Below are positions 50,220 to 62,559 of a stretch of 64,000 nucleotides of DNA, piece after piece. The position numbers and the translations under genes are program-made. The DNA is taken from positions 372,001 through 436,000 of the forward strand of contig JANZKI010000034.1 in assembly GCA_029224185.1 (NCBI GenBank), in the 5' to 3' direction. This DNA comes from Karalla daura. Its lineage: Eukaryota; Chordata; Actinopteri; Chaetodontiformes; Leiognathidae. How positions within the stretch are numbered: the stretch's first letter is position 1; each line of letters begins with the position of its first letter. The notes under the pieces were generated by a model. The model saw only the letters and a list, made by a program, of their open reading frames with translations, had not been told where the DNA came from and made no database searches.

Positions 50220-50989
50220 GATTGGACATGCCCAATGCTGACGGGGCCCTTTTAAACTCTGGGAGTCTCCCGGGGACTGTGCCATCTGCTGGGGTGCATT
50301 GAAGCTGGACGCCTCATCACTTTGTATGACCATGTGAGCAGAGGAGACATTGGAGCAGGTACCTGAGCACATGGTTGTCGAGAAATGGTGCTGCTGAAAA
50401 ACCATACAACCTATCAGCGTGCAACTCGCGACCAAACACACCACAAGATTCTTCAATTTCTGAAATGAAAATGAAGTTTCAAAGTCAAAGTATGGCAACG
50501 TTGCGAATGTTTGTTTGTGGAGTTCTTTTTTTCCCATTCATTCTTATGGGAAAAAGCCAAAATGGCCAAGTGATAAACATTTGGCTCTATGGAGACTGCG
50601 CTTTCACCAATCTGGAATACGAGCTAACTGTCACGCCGTAGGGGATAGTTTCCAGAACACCATGACGCGATTTGGTGTGTGTACCATGAAAACTGTGACC
50701 AGAGTCGCGAGGAGAAGTGTAACGTTTAACATTGATGTCAGCTGTTGGAAATTGAATGAGGGCTTCAGGAGGGAAAAGGCTGCACTGGGCCTACGATGAT
50801 GCTCGTCGTTTACATTTCACAAGGCGCACGGGTTTATGGCCTGCCCCGCATGAGAGAGCACCATTGTTCCTACAAAACTGGAAAAAATAATTTGTCTGCT
50901 GCTTAGGGTGTGGCTGGGAGCAGCGTGAAAAGAGTGAAACGAGAGCTGATTTTTAAGCGATCCCGCATGTCGGCCCGGTGCTATGAAGA
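50220..50989. repeat. Satellite unit 66, X-front/C mosaic (770 bp)
   Basis: Matches unit 48 including gtttacatttc, with private aatgagggc. Confidence 0.9.
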
Positions 50990-51760
50990 GATTGGACATG
51001 CCCAATGCTGAGGGGGCCCTTTCCCACTCTGCGAGTCTCCCAGGGCCTGTGCCATCTGCTGGGGTGCATTGAAGCTGGACGCCTCATCACTTTGTATTAC
51101 CATGTCAGCAGAGGAGACAATGGAGCAGGTACCTGAGCACATGGTCGTCGAGAAGAGGTTCTGCTGAAAAACCATACAATCTATCAGCGTGCAACTCGCT
51201 ACACAAACACACCACAAGATTCTTCAATTTTTGAAATGAAAATGAAGTTTCAAAGCCAAAGTATGGCAACGTTACGAATGTTTGTTTGTGGAGTTCTGTT
51301 TTTCCCATTCATTCTTATGGGAAAGAGCCAAATTGGCCAAGTGATAAACATTTGGCTCTATGGAGACAAAGCTTTCACCAATCTGGAGCATGAGCTGACT
51401 GTCAAGCCGTAGGGGACAGTCTCCAGAATGCCCTGACACGATTTGGTGTGTGTAGTATGAGAACTGTGGCCACAGTCGCGAGGAGTAGTGTAACGTTTAA
51501 CATTGATGGCAGTGGTGGGACAATGAATGGGGGCTTATGGAGATAAAAGGCTGCACTGGGCCTACGATGAGGCTCGTCGTTTAAATTTCACAAGGCGCAC
51601 GGGTTTATGGCCTGCCCCGCATGAGAGAGCACCAATGTTCCTACAAAACTGGAAAAAAGAATTCGTCTGCTGCTCAGGGTGTGGCTGGGAGCAGCGTGAA
51701 AAGAGCGAAACGAGAGCTGATTTTTAAGCGATCCCGCATGTCGGCCCTGTGCAAAGAAGA
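50990..51760. repeat. Satellite unit 67, class K
   Basis: K markers, caaagctttc, private gagctgactg and attcgtctgc. Confidence 0.9.
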
Positions 51761-52531
51761 GATTGGACATGCCCAATGCTGACGGGGCCCTTTCAAACTC
51801 TGGGAGTCTCCCAGGGCCTGTGCCATCTGCTGGGGTGCATTGAAGCTGGACGCCTCATCACTTTGTATTACCATGTCAGCAGAGGAGACAATGGAGCAGG
51901 TACCTGAGCACATGGTCGTCGAGAAGAGGTTCTGCTGAAAAACCATACAATCTATCAGCGTGCAACTCGCTACACAAACACACCACAAGATTCTTCAATT
52001 TTTGAAATGAAAATGAAGTTTCAAAGCCAAAGTATGGCAACGTTACGAATGTTTGTTTGTGGAGTTCTGTTTTTCCCATTCATTCTTATGGGAAAGAGCC
52101 TAATTGGCCAAGTGATCAACATTTGGCTCTATGGAGACTGCGCTTTCACCTATCTGGAATATGAGCTCACTGTCACGCCGTAGGGGACAGTCTCCAGAAC
52201 GCCCTGACACGACTTGATGTGTGTAGTATGAGAACTGTGGCCACAGTCGCGAGGAGAAGTGTAATGTTTAACATTGATGGCAGTGGTGGGACAATGAATG
52301 GGGGCTTATGGAAAGAAAAGGCTGCACTGGGCCTACGATGAGGCTCGTCGTTTAAATTTCACAAGGCGCACGGGTTTATGGCCTGCCCCGCATGAGAGAG
52401 CAAAAATGTTCCTACAAAACTGGAAAAAAGAATTTGTCTGCTGCTTAGGGTGAGGCTGGGAGTAGCGTGAAAAGAGCGAAACGAGAGCTGATTTTTAAGC
52501 GATCCCGCATGTCGGCCCTGTGCAAAGAAGA
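51761..52531. repeat. Satellite unit 68, class Y (gatcaac subtype)
   Basis: Y markers with gaggagaagtgtaatg, mixing a V or C base into the Y block. Confidence 0.9.
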
Positions 52532-53302
52532 GATTGGACATGCCCAATGCTGACGGGGCCCTTTTAAACTCTGGGAGTCTCCCAGGGCCTGTGCCATCTG
52601 CTGGGGTGCATTGAAGCTGGACGCCTCATCACTTTGTATTACCATGTAAGCAGAGGAGACAATGGAGCAGGTACCTGAGCACATGGTCGTCGAGAAGAGG
52701 TTCTGCTGAAAAACCATACAACCTATCAGCGTGCAACTCGCTACACAAACACACCACAAGATTCTTCAATTTTTGAAATGAAAATGAAGTTTCAAAGTCA
52801 AAGTATGGCAACGTTGCGAATGTTTGTTTGTGGAGTTCTGTTTTTCCCATTCATTCTTGTGGGAAAAAGCCAAATTGGCCAAGTGATAAACATTTGGCTC
52901 TATGGAGACAACGTTTTCACCAATCTGGAATACGAGCTCACTGTCACGCCGTAGGGGAGAGTCTCCAGAATGCCCTGACACGATTTGGTGTGTGTACTAT
53001 GAAAACTGTGGCCACAGTCGCGAGGAGAAGTGTAACGTTTAACATTGATGTCAGCTGTTGGAAATTGAATGGGGGCTTCAGGAGGGAAAAGGCTGCACTG
53101 GGCCTACGATGATGCTCGTCGTTTAAATTTCACAAGGCGCACGGGTTTATGGCCTGCCCCGCATGAGAGAGCACCATTGTTCCTACAAAACTGGAAAAAA
53201 TAATTTGTCTGCTGCTTAGGGTGTGGCTGGGAGCAGCGTGAAAAGAGTGAAACGAGAGCTGATTTTTAAGCGATCCCGCATGTCGGCCCGGTGCTATGAA
53301 GA
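52532..53302. repeat. Satellite unit 69, class X
   Basis: Same mosaic as units 33 and 36. Confidence 0.9.
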
Positions 53303-54073
53303 GATTGGACATGCCCAATGCTGAGGGGGCCCTTTCCCACTCTGCGAGTCTCCCAGGGCCTGTGCCATCTGCTGGGGTGCATTGAAGCTGGACGCCTCAT
53401 CACTTTGTATGACCATGTCAGCAGAGGAGACAATGGAGCAGGTACCTGAGCACATGGTCGTCGAGAAGAGGTTCTGCTGAAAAACCATACAATCTATCAG
53501 CGTGCAACTCGCTACACAAACACACCACAAGATTCTTCAATTTTTGAAATGAAAATGAAGTTTCAAAGTCAAAGTATGGCAACGTTGCGAATGTTTGTTT
53601 GTGGAGTTCTGTTTTTCCCATTCATTCTTATGGGAACAAGCCAAATTGGCCAAGTGATAAACATTTGGCTCTATGGAGACAACGCTTTCACCAATCTGGA
53701 GCATGAGCTAACTGTCAAGCCGTAGGGGACAGTCTCCAGAATGCCCTGACACGATTTGGTGTGTGTAGTATGAGAACTGTGGCCACAGTCGCGAGGAGTA
53801 GTGTAACGTTTAACATTGATGGCAGTGGTGGGACAATGAATGGGGGCTTATGGAGATAAAAGGCTGCACTGGGCCAACGATGAGGCTCGTCGTTTAAATT
53901 TCACAAGGTGCACGGGTTTATGGCCTGCCCCGCATGAGAGAGCAAAAATGTTCCTACAAAACTGGAAAAAATAATTTGTGTACTGCTTAGGGTGTGGCTG
54001 GGAGCAGCGTGAAAAGAGCGAAACGAGAGCTGATTTTTAAGCGATCCCGCATGTCGGCCCTGTGCTAAGAAGA
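53303..54073. repeat. Satellite unit 70, class H with D/C-type front
   Basis: As unit 34, but with caactcgct where H units have caacccgct. Ends gtgtactgc. Confidence 0.9.
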
Positions 54074-54844
54074 GATTGGACATGCCCAATGCTGAGGGGG
54101 CCCTTTCAAACTCTGGGAGTCTCCCAGGGCCTGTGCCATCTGCTGGGGTGCATTGAAGCTGGACGCCTCATCACTTTGTATTACCATGTCAGCAGAGGAG
54201 ACAATGGAGCAGGTACCTGAGCACATGGTCGTCGAGAAGAGGTTCTGCTGAAAAACCATACAATCTATCAGCGTGCAACTCGCTACACAAACACACCACA
54301 AGATTCTTCAATTTTTGAAATGAAATTGAAGTTTCAAAGCCAAAGTATGGCAACGTTACGAATGTTTGTTTGTGGAGTTCTGTTTTTCCCATTCATTCTT
54401 ATGGGAAAGAGCCTAATTGGCCAAGTGATAAACATTTGGCTCTATGGAGACTGCGCTTTCACCTATCTGGAATATGAGCTCACTGTCACGCCGTAGGGGA
54501 CAGTCTCCAGAACGCCCTGACACGACTTGATGTGTGTAGTATGAGAACTGTGGCCACAGTCGCGAGGAGCAGTGTAATGTTTAACATTGATGGCAGTGGT
54601 GGGACAATGAATGGGGGCTTATGGAAAGAAAAGGCTGCACTGGGCCTACGATGAGGCTCGTCGTTTAAATTTCACAAGGCGCACGGGTTTATGGTCTGCC
54701 CCGCATGAGAGAGCAAAAATGTTCCTACAAAACTGGAAAAAAGAATTTGTCTGCTGCTTAGGGTGAGGCTGGGAGCAGCGTGAAAAGAGCGAAACGAGAG
54801 CTGATTTTTAAGCGATCCCGCATGTCGGCCCTGTGCAAAGAAGA
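54074..54844. repeat. Satellite unit 71, class Y
   Basis: Y markers with atgaaattgaag. Private atggtctgcc near 54694. Confidence 0.9.
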
Positions 54845-55615
54845 GATTGGACATGCCCAATGCTGACGGGGCCCTTTCAAACTCTGGGAGTCTCCCAGGG
54901 CCTGTGCCATCTGCTGGGGTGCATTGAAGCTGGACGCCTCATCACTTTGTATTACCATGTCAGCAGAGGAGACAATGGAGCAGGTACCTGAGCACATGGT
55001 CGTCGAGAAGAGGTTCTGCTGAAAAACCATACAATCTATCAGCGTGCAACTCGCTACACAAACACACCACAAGATTCTTCAATTTTTGAAATGAAAATGA
55101 AGTTTCAAAGCCAAAGTATGGCAACGTTACGAATGTTTGTTTGTGGAGTTCTGTTTTTCCCATTCATTCTTATGGGAAAGAGCCAAATTGGCCAAGTGAT
55201 AAACATTTGGCTCTATGGAGACAACGCCTTCCCAAATCTGGATTATGATCTAACTGTCAAGCCGTAGGGGAGAGTTTCCAGTACGTCCTGACACGATTTG
55301 GTGTGTGTAGTATGAGAACTGTGGCCACAGTCGCGAGGAGTAGTGTAACGTTTAACATTGATGGCAGTGGTGGGACAATGAATGGGGGCTTATGGAGAGA
55401 AAAGGCTGCACTGGGCCTACGATGAGGCTCGTCGTTTAAATTTCAGAAGGCGCACGGGTTAATGGCCTGCCCCGTATGAGAGAGCACCAATGTTCCTACA
55501 AAACTGGAAAAAAGAATTTGTCTGCTGCTTAGGGTGAGGCTGGGAGCAGCGTGAAAAGAGCGAAACGAGAGCTGATTTTTAAGCGATCCCGCATGTCGGC
55601 CCTGTGCTAAGAAGA
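54845..55615. repeat. Satellite unit 72, class D
   Basis: As units 5 and 25 with ccccgtatg, but with an intact actgtggccacagt palindrome. Confidence 0.9.
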
Positions 55616-56386
55616 GATTGGACATGCCCAATGCTGAGGGGGCCCTTTCAAACTCTGGGAGTCTCCCAGGGCCTGTGCCATCTGCTGGGGTGCATTGAAG
55701 CTGGACGCCTCATCACTTTGTATTACCATGTCAGCAGAGGAGACAATGGAGCAGGTACCTGAGCACATGGTCGTCGAGAAGAGGTTCTGCTGAAAAACCA
55801 TACAATCTATTAGCGTGCAACCCGCTACACAAACACACCACAAGATTCTTCAATTTTTGAAATGAAAATGAAGTTTCAAAGTCAAAGTATGGCAACGTTG
55901 CGAATGTTTGTTTGTGGAGTTCTGTTTTTCCCATTCATTCTTATGGGAACAAGCCAAATTGGCCAAGTGATAAACATTTGGCTCTATGGAGACAACGCTT
56001 TCACCAATCTGGAGCATGAGCTAACTGTTAAGCCGTAGGGGACAGTCTCCAGAATGCCCTGACACGATTTGGTGTGTGTAGTATGAGAACTGTGGCCACA
56101 GTCGCGAGGAGTAGTGTAACGTTTAACATTGATGGCAGTGGTGGGACAATGAATGGGGGCTTATGGAGATAAAAGGCTGCACTGGGCCAACGATGAGGCT
56201 CGTCGTTTAAATTTCACAAGGTGCACGGGTTTATGGCCTGCCCCGCATGAGAGAGCAAAAATGTTCCTACAAAACTGGAAAAAATAATTTGTGTGCTGCT
56301 TAGGGTGTGGCTGGGAGCAGCGTGAAAAGAGCGAAACGAGAGCTGATTTTTAAGCGATCCCGCATGTCGGCCCTGTGCTAAGAAGA
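55616..56386. repeat. Satellite unit 73, class H
   Basis: H markers, private ctattagcg, ctgttaagcc shared with units 76 and 83, gtgtgctgc ending. Confidence 0.9.
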
Positions 56387-57159
56387 GATTGGACATGCCC
56401 AATGCTGAGGGGGCCCTTTCAAACTCTGGGAGTCTCCCAGGGCCTGTGCCATCTGCTGGGGTGCATTGAAGCTGGACGCCTCATCACTTTGTATTACCAT
56501 GGAAGCAGAGGAGACAATGGAGCAGGTACCTGAGCACATGGTTGTCGAGAAGAGGTGCTGCTGAAAAACCATACAACCTATCAGCGTGCAACTCGCTACA
56601 CAAACACACCACAAGATTATTCAATTTTTGAAATGAAAATGATGTTTCAAAGTCAAAGTATGGCAACGTTGCGAATGTTTGTTTGTGGAGTTCTGTTTTT
56701 CCCATTCATTCTTGTGGGAAAAAGCCAAATTGGCCAAGTGATAAACATTTGGCTCTATGGAGACAACGTTTTCACCAATCTGGAATACGAGCTCACTGTC
56801 ACGCCGTAGAGGAGAGTCTCCAGAATGCCCTGACACGATTTGGTGTGTGTACTATGAGAACTGTGGCCACAGTCGCGAGGAGAAGTGTAACGTTTAACAT
56901 TGATGGCAGTGGTGGGACAATGAATGGGGGCTTATGGAGAAAAAAGGCTGCACTGGGCCATACGATGAGGCTCCTCGTTTAAATTTCACAAGGTGCACGG
57001 GTTTCTGGCCTGCCTCGCATGAGAGAGCACCAATGTTCCTACAAAACTGGAAAAAAAGAATTTGTCTGCTGCTTAGGGTGTGGCTGGCAGCAGCGTGAAA
57101 AGAGCGAAACGAGAGCTGATTTTAAAGCGATCCCGCATGTCGGCCCGGTGCTATGAAGA
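56387..57159. repeat. Satellite unit 74, class V (773 bp)
   Basis: V markers with ttattcaatt and gatgtttc. Private cctgcctcgc. Confidence 0.9.
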
Positions 57160-57929
57160 GATTGGACATGCCCAATGCTGAGGGGGCCCTTTCCCACTCT
57201 GCGAGTCTCCCAGGGCCTGTGCCATCTGCTGGGGTGCATTGAAGCTGGACGCCTCATCACTTTGTATGGCCATGTGAGCAGAGGAGACATTGGAGCAGGT
57301 ACCTGAGCACATGGTTGTCGAGAAATAGTGCTGCTGAAAAACCATACAACCTATCAGCGTGCAACTCGCGACCAAACACACCACAAGATTCTTCAATTTC
57401 TGAAATGAAAATGAAGTTTCAAAGTCAAAGTATGGCAACGTTGCGAATGTTTGTTTGTGGAGTTCTTTTTTTCCCATTCATTCTTATGGGAAAAAGCCAA
57501 AATGGCGAAGTGATAAACATTTGGCTCTATGGAGACTGCGCTTTCACCAATCTGGAATACGAGCTAACTGTCACGCCGTAGGGGATAGTTTCCAGAACAC
57601 CATGACGCGATTTGGTGTGTGTACCATGAAGACTGTGACCAGAGTCGCGAGGAGAAGTGTAACGTTTAACATTGATGTCAGCTGTTGGAAATTGAATGGG
57701 GGCTTCAGGAGGGAAAAGGCTGCACTGGGCCTACGATGATGCTCGTCGTTTAAATTTAACAAGGCGCACGGGTTTATGGCCTGCCCCGCATGAGAGAGCA
57801 CCATTGTTCCTACAAAACTGGAAAAAATAATTTGTCTGCTGCTTAGGGTGTGGCTGGGAGCAGCGTGAAAAGAGTGAAACGAGAGCTGATTTTTAAGCGA
57901 TCCCGCATGTCGGCCCGGTGCTATGAAGA
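57160..57929. repeat. Satellite unit 75, class C (770 bp)
   Basis: C markers with tatggcc, aatagtgctg and aatttaacaagg. Private atgaagactg. Confidence 0.9.
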
Positions 57930-58700
57930 GATTGGACATGCCCAATGCTGAGGGGGCCCTTTCCCACTCTGCGAGTCTCCCAGGGCCTGTGCCATCTGCT
58001 GGGGTGCATTGAAGCTGGACGCCTCATCACTTTGTATGACCATGTGAGCAGAGGAGACAATGGAGCAGGTACCTGAGCACATGGTTGTCGAGAAATGGTG
58101 CTGCTGAAAAACCATACAACCTATCAGCGTGCAACTCGCTACACAAACACACCACAAGATTCTTCAATTTTTGAAATGAAAATGAAGTTTCAAAGTCAAA
58201 GTATGGCAACGTTGCGAATGTTTGTTTGTGGAGTTCTGTTTTTCCCATTCATTCTTATGGGAACAAGCCAAATTGGCCAAGTGATAAACATTTGGCTCTA
58301 TGGAGACAACGCTTTCACCAATCTGGAGCATGAGCTAACTGTTAAGCCGTAGGGGACAGTCTCCAGAATGCCCTGACACGATTTGGTGTGTGTAGTATGA
58401 GAACTGTGGCCACAGTCGCGAGGAGTAGTGTAACGTTTAACATTGATGGCAGTGGTGGGACAATGAATGGGGGCTTATGGAGATAAAAGGCTGCACTGGG
58501 CCAACGATGAGGCTCGTCGTTTAAATTTCACAAGGTGCACGGGTTTATGGCCTGCCCCGCATGAGAGAGCAAAAATGTTCCTACAAAACTGGAAAAAATA
58601 ATTTGTGTGCTGCTTAGGGTGTGGCTGGGAGCAGCGTGAAAAGAGCGAAACGAGAGCTGATTTTTAAGCGATCCCGCATGTCGGCCCTGTGCTAAGAAGA
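57930..58700. repeat. Satellite unit 76, C-front/H mosaic
   Basis: tatgaccatgtgagc, gacaatgg and gagaaatgg, then H markers with ctgttaagcc and gtgtgctgc. Confidence 0.9.
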
Positions 58701-59473
58701 GATTGGACATGCCCAATGCTGAGGGGGCCCTTTCAAACTCTGGGAGTCTCCCAGGGCCTGTGCCATCTGCTGGGGTGCATTGAAGCTGGACGCCTCATCA
58801 CTTTGTATTACCATGGAAGCAGAGGAGACAATGGAGCAGGTACCTGAGCACATGGTTGTCGAGAAGAGGTGCTGCTGAAAAACCATACAACCTATCAGCG
58901 TGCAACTCGCTACACAAACACACCACAAGATTATTCAATTTTTGAAATGAAAATGATGTTTCAAAGTCAAAGTATGGCAACGTTGCGAATGTTTGTTTGT
59001 GGAGTTCTGTTTTTCCCATTCATTCTTGTGGGAAAAAGCCAAATTGGCCAAGTGATAAACATTTGGCTCTATGGAGACAACGTTTTCACCAATCTGGAAT
59101 ACGAGCTCACTGTCACGCCGTAGAGGAGAGTCTCCAGAATGCCCTGACACGATTTGGTGTGTGTACTATGAGAACTGTGGCCACAGTCGCGAGGAGAAGT
59201 GTAACGTTTAACATTGATGGCAGTGGTGGGACAATGAATGGGGGCTTATGGAGAAAAAAGGCTGCACTGGGCCATACGATGAGGCTCCTCGTTTAAATTT
59301 CACAAGGTGCACGGGTTTCTGGCCTGCCCCGCATGAGAGAGCACCAATGTTCCTACAAAACTGGAAAAAAAGAATTTGTCTGCTGCTTAGGGTGTGGCTG
59401 GCAGCAGCGTGAAAAGAGCGAAACGAGAGCTGATTTTAAAGCGATCCCGCATGTCGGCCCGGTGCTATGAAGA
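58701..59473. repeat. Satellite unit 77, class V (773 bp)
   Basis: Matches unit 74 except for cctgccccgc. Confidence 0.9.
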
Positions 59474-60243
59474 GATTGGACATGCCCAATGCTGAGGGGG
59501 CCCTTTCCCACTCTGCGAGTCTCCCAGGGCCTGTGCCATCTGCTGGGGTGCATTGAAGCTGGACGCCTCATCACTTTGTATGGCCATGTGAGCAGAGGAG
59601 ACATTGGAGCAGGTACCTGAGCACATGGTTGTCGAGAAATAGTGCTGCTGAAAAACCATACAACCTATCAGCGTGCAACTCGCGACCAAACACACCACAA
59701 GATTCTTCAATTTCTGAAATGAAAATGAAGTTTCAAAGTCAAAGTATGGCAACGTTGCGAATGTTTGTTTGTGGAGTTCTTTTTTTCCCATTCATTCTTA
59801 TGGGAAAAAGCCAAAATGGCGAAGTGATAAACATTTGGCTCTATGGAGACTGCGCTTTCACCAATCTGGAATACGAGCTAACTGTCACGCCGTAGGGGAT
59901 AGTTTCCAGAACACCATGACGCGATTTGGTGTGTGTACCATGAAAACTGTGACCAGAGTCGCGAGGAGAAGTGTAACGTTTAACATTGATGTCAGCTGTT
60001 GGAAATTGAATGGGGGCTTCAGGAGGGAAAAGGCTGCACTGGGCCTACGATGATGCTCGTCGTTTAAATTTAACAAGGCGCACGGGTTTATGGCCTGCCC
60101 CGCATGAGAGAGCACCATTGTTCCTACAAAACTGGAAAAAATAATTTGTCTGCTGCTTAGGGTGTGGCTGGGAGCAGCGTGAAAAGAGTGAAACGAGAGC
60201 TGATTTTTAAGCGATCCCGCATGTCGGCCCGGTGCTATGAAGA
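59474..60243. repeat. Satellite unit 78, class C (770 bp)
   Basis: Matches unit 75 except for atgaaaactg. Confidence 0.9.
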
Positions 60244-61015
60244 GATTGGACATGCCCAATGCTGAGGGGGCCCTTTCCCACTCTGCGAGTCTCCCAGGGC
60301 CTGTGCCATCTGCTGGGGTGCATTGAAGCTGGACGCCTCATCACTTTGTATGACCATGTGAGCAGAGGAGACAATGGAGCAGGTACCTGAGCACATGGTT
60401 GTCGAGAAATGGTGCTGCTGAAAAACCATACAACCTATCAGCGTGCAACTCGCTACACAAACACACCACAAGATTCTTCAATTTTTGAAATGAAAATGAA
60501 GTTTCAAAGTCAAAGTATGGCAACGTTGCGAATGTTTGTTTGTGGAGTTCTGTTTTTCCCATTCATTCTTATGGGAAAAAGCCAAATTGGCCAAGTGATA
60601 AACATTTGGCTCTATGGAGACTGCGCTTTCACCTATCTGGAATACGAGCTCACTGTCACGCCGTAGGGGACAGTCTCCAGAATGCCCTGACACGATTTGG
60701 TGTGTGTACTATGAGAACTGTGGCCACAGTCGCGAGGAGAAGTGTAACGTTTAACATTGATGGCAGTGGTGGGACAATGAATGGGGGCTTATGGAGAGAA
60801 AAGGCTGCACTGGGCCATACGATGAGGCTCGTCGTTTAAATTTCACAGGGCGCACGGGTTTATGGCCTGCCCCGCATGAGAGAGCACCAATGTTCCTACA
60901 AAACTGGAAAAAAGAATTTGTCTGCTGCTTCGGGTGTGGCTGGGAGCAGCGTGAAAAGAGCGAAACGAGAGCTGATTTTTAAGCGATCCCGCATGTCGGC
61001 CCGGTGCAAAGAAGA
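60244..61015. repeat. Satellite unit 79, complex mosaic (772 bp)
   Basis: Front as unit 76, then atgggaaaaagcc, tgcgctttcaccta with gaatacgagctc, ccatacgatg (+1), and a K-like 3' end with private cttcgggtg and cacagggcg. Confidence 0.88.
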
Positions 61016-61786
61016 GATTGGACATGCCCAATGCTGAGGGGGCCCTCTCAAACTCTGGGAGTCTCCCAGGGCCTTTGCCATCTGCTGGGGTGCATTGAAG
61101 GTGGACGCCTCATCACTTTGTATTACCATGTCAGCAGAGGAGACATTGGAGCAGGTACCTGAGCACATGGTCGTCGAGAAGAGGTTCTGCTGAAAAACCA
61201 TACAACCTATCAGCGTGCACCTCGCTACACAAACACACCACAAGATTCTTCAATTTTTGAAATGAAAATGAAGTTTCAAAGCCAAAGTATGGCAACGTTA
61301 CGAATGTTTGTTTGTGGAGTTCTGTTTTTCCCATTCATTCTTATGGGAAAGAGCCTAATTGGCCAAGTGATAAACATTTGGCTCTATGGAGACTGCGCTT
61401 TCACCTATCTGGAATATGAGCTCACTGTCACGCCGTAGGGGACAGTCTCCAGAACGCCCTGACACGACTTGATGTGTGTAGTATGAGAACTGTGGCCACA
61501 GTCGCGAGGAGCAGTGTAATGTTTAACATTGATGGCAGTGGTGGGACAATGAATGGGGGCTTATGGAAAGAAAAGGCTGCACTGGGCCTACGATGAGGCT
61601 CGTCGTTTAAATTTCACAAGGCGCACGGGTTTATGGCCTGCCCCACATGAGAGAGCAAAAATGTTCCTACAAAACTGGAAAAAAGAATTTGTCTGCTGCT
61701 TAGGGTGAGGCTGGGAGCAGCGTGAAAAGAGCGAAACGAGAGCTGATTTTTAAGCGATCCCGCATGTCGGCCCTGTGCAAAGAAGA
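61016..61786. repeat. Satellite unit 80, class Y
   Basis: Y markers with private ccctctcaaac, cctttgcc, gaaggtgg, gacattgg and gtgcacctcgc. Confidence 0.9.
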
Positions 61787-62559
61787 GATTGGACATGCCC
61801 AATGCTGAGGGGGCCCTTTCAAACTCTGGGAGTCTCCCAGGGCCTGTGCCATCTGCTGGGGTGCATTGAAGCTGGACGCCTCATCACTTTGTATTACCAT
61901 GGAAGCAGAGGAGACAATGGAGCAGGTACCTGAGCACATGGTTGTCGAGAAGAGGTTCTGCTGAAAAACCATACAACCTATCAGCGTGCAACTCGCTACA
62001 CAAACACACCACAAGATTATTCAATTTTTGAAATGAAAATGATGTTTCAAAGTCAAAGTATGGCAACGTTGCGAATGTTTGTTTGTGGAGTTCTGTTTTT
62101 CCCATTCATTCTTGTGGGAAAAAGCCAAATTGGCCAAGTGATAAACATTTGGCTCTATGGAGACAACGTTTTCACCAATCTGGAATACGAGCTCACTGTC
62201 ACGCCGTAGGGGAGAGTCTCCAGAATGCCCTGACACGATTTGGTGTGTGTACTATGAGAACTGTGGCCACAGTCGCGAGGAGAAGTGTAACGTTTAACAT
62301 TGATGGCAGTGGTGGGACAATGAATGGGGGCTTATGGAGAAAAAAGGCTGCACTGGGCCATACGATGAGGCTCGTCGTTTAAATTTCACAAGGTGCACGG
62401 GTTTCTGGCCTGCCCCGCATGAGAGAGCACCAATGTTCCTACAAAACTGGAAAAAAAGAATTTGTCTGCTGCTTAGGGTGTGGCTGGCAGCAGCGTGAAA
62501 AGAGCGAAACGAGAGCTGATTTTAAAGCGATCCCGCATGTCGGCCCGGTGCTATGAAGA
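61787..62559. repeat. Satellite unit 81, class V (773 bp)
   Basis: V markers with gatgtttc, but aggttctgctg and gaggctcgtcg replace the usual V aggtgctgctg and gaggctcctcg. Confidence 0.9.

Larger units (their letters stand above)
48911..52026. repeat. Duplication at 13,877-bp offset, right copy
   Basis: This is the partner of 35034-38149 and covers units 64 (middle) to 68 (front). Differences seen include caccattg (left caccaatg) in unit 64, aatgagggc in unit 66, gagctgactg and attcgtctgc in unit 67, and gagcacatgg (left gagcccatgg) in unit 68. Confidence 0.75.
56387..58700. repeat. 3-unit higher-order repeat V-C-H, copy 1 (2,314 bp)
   Basis: Units 74-76 are V (773), C (770) and H (771). 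They share ttattcaatt and gatgtttc in V, tatggcc and aatagtgctg in C, and ctgttaagcc in H with the following copy or its neighbours. One visible difference from copy 2 is cctgcctcgc near 57010. Confidence 0.85.
58701..61015. repeat. 3-unit higher-order repeat V-C-H, copy 2, last unit mosaic
   Basis: Units 77-79 repeat units 74-76 at a 2,314-bp offset. Unit 79 starts as the H unit of copy 1 (tatgaccatgtgagc, gacaatgg, gagaaatgg), then leaves it near the atgggaaaaagcc hairpin and takes Y- and V-like bases, giving 772 bp. Confidence 0.8.

Noticed and set aside
56387..61015. Assembly collapse or artificial duplication as the cause of near-identical blocks
   Set aside because: Not excluded, but the copies carry distinct private variants (cctgcctcgc, atgaagactg, gaaaatgctg, gatccatcatg), which argues for separate real copies. 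Long reads would decide.
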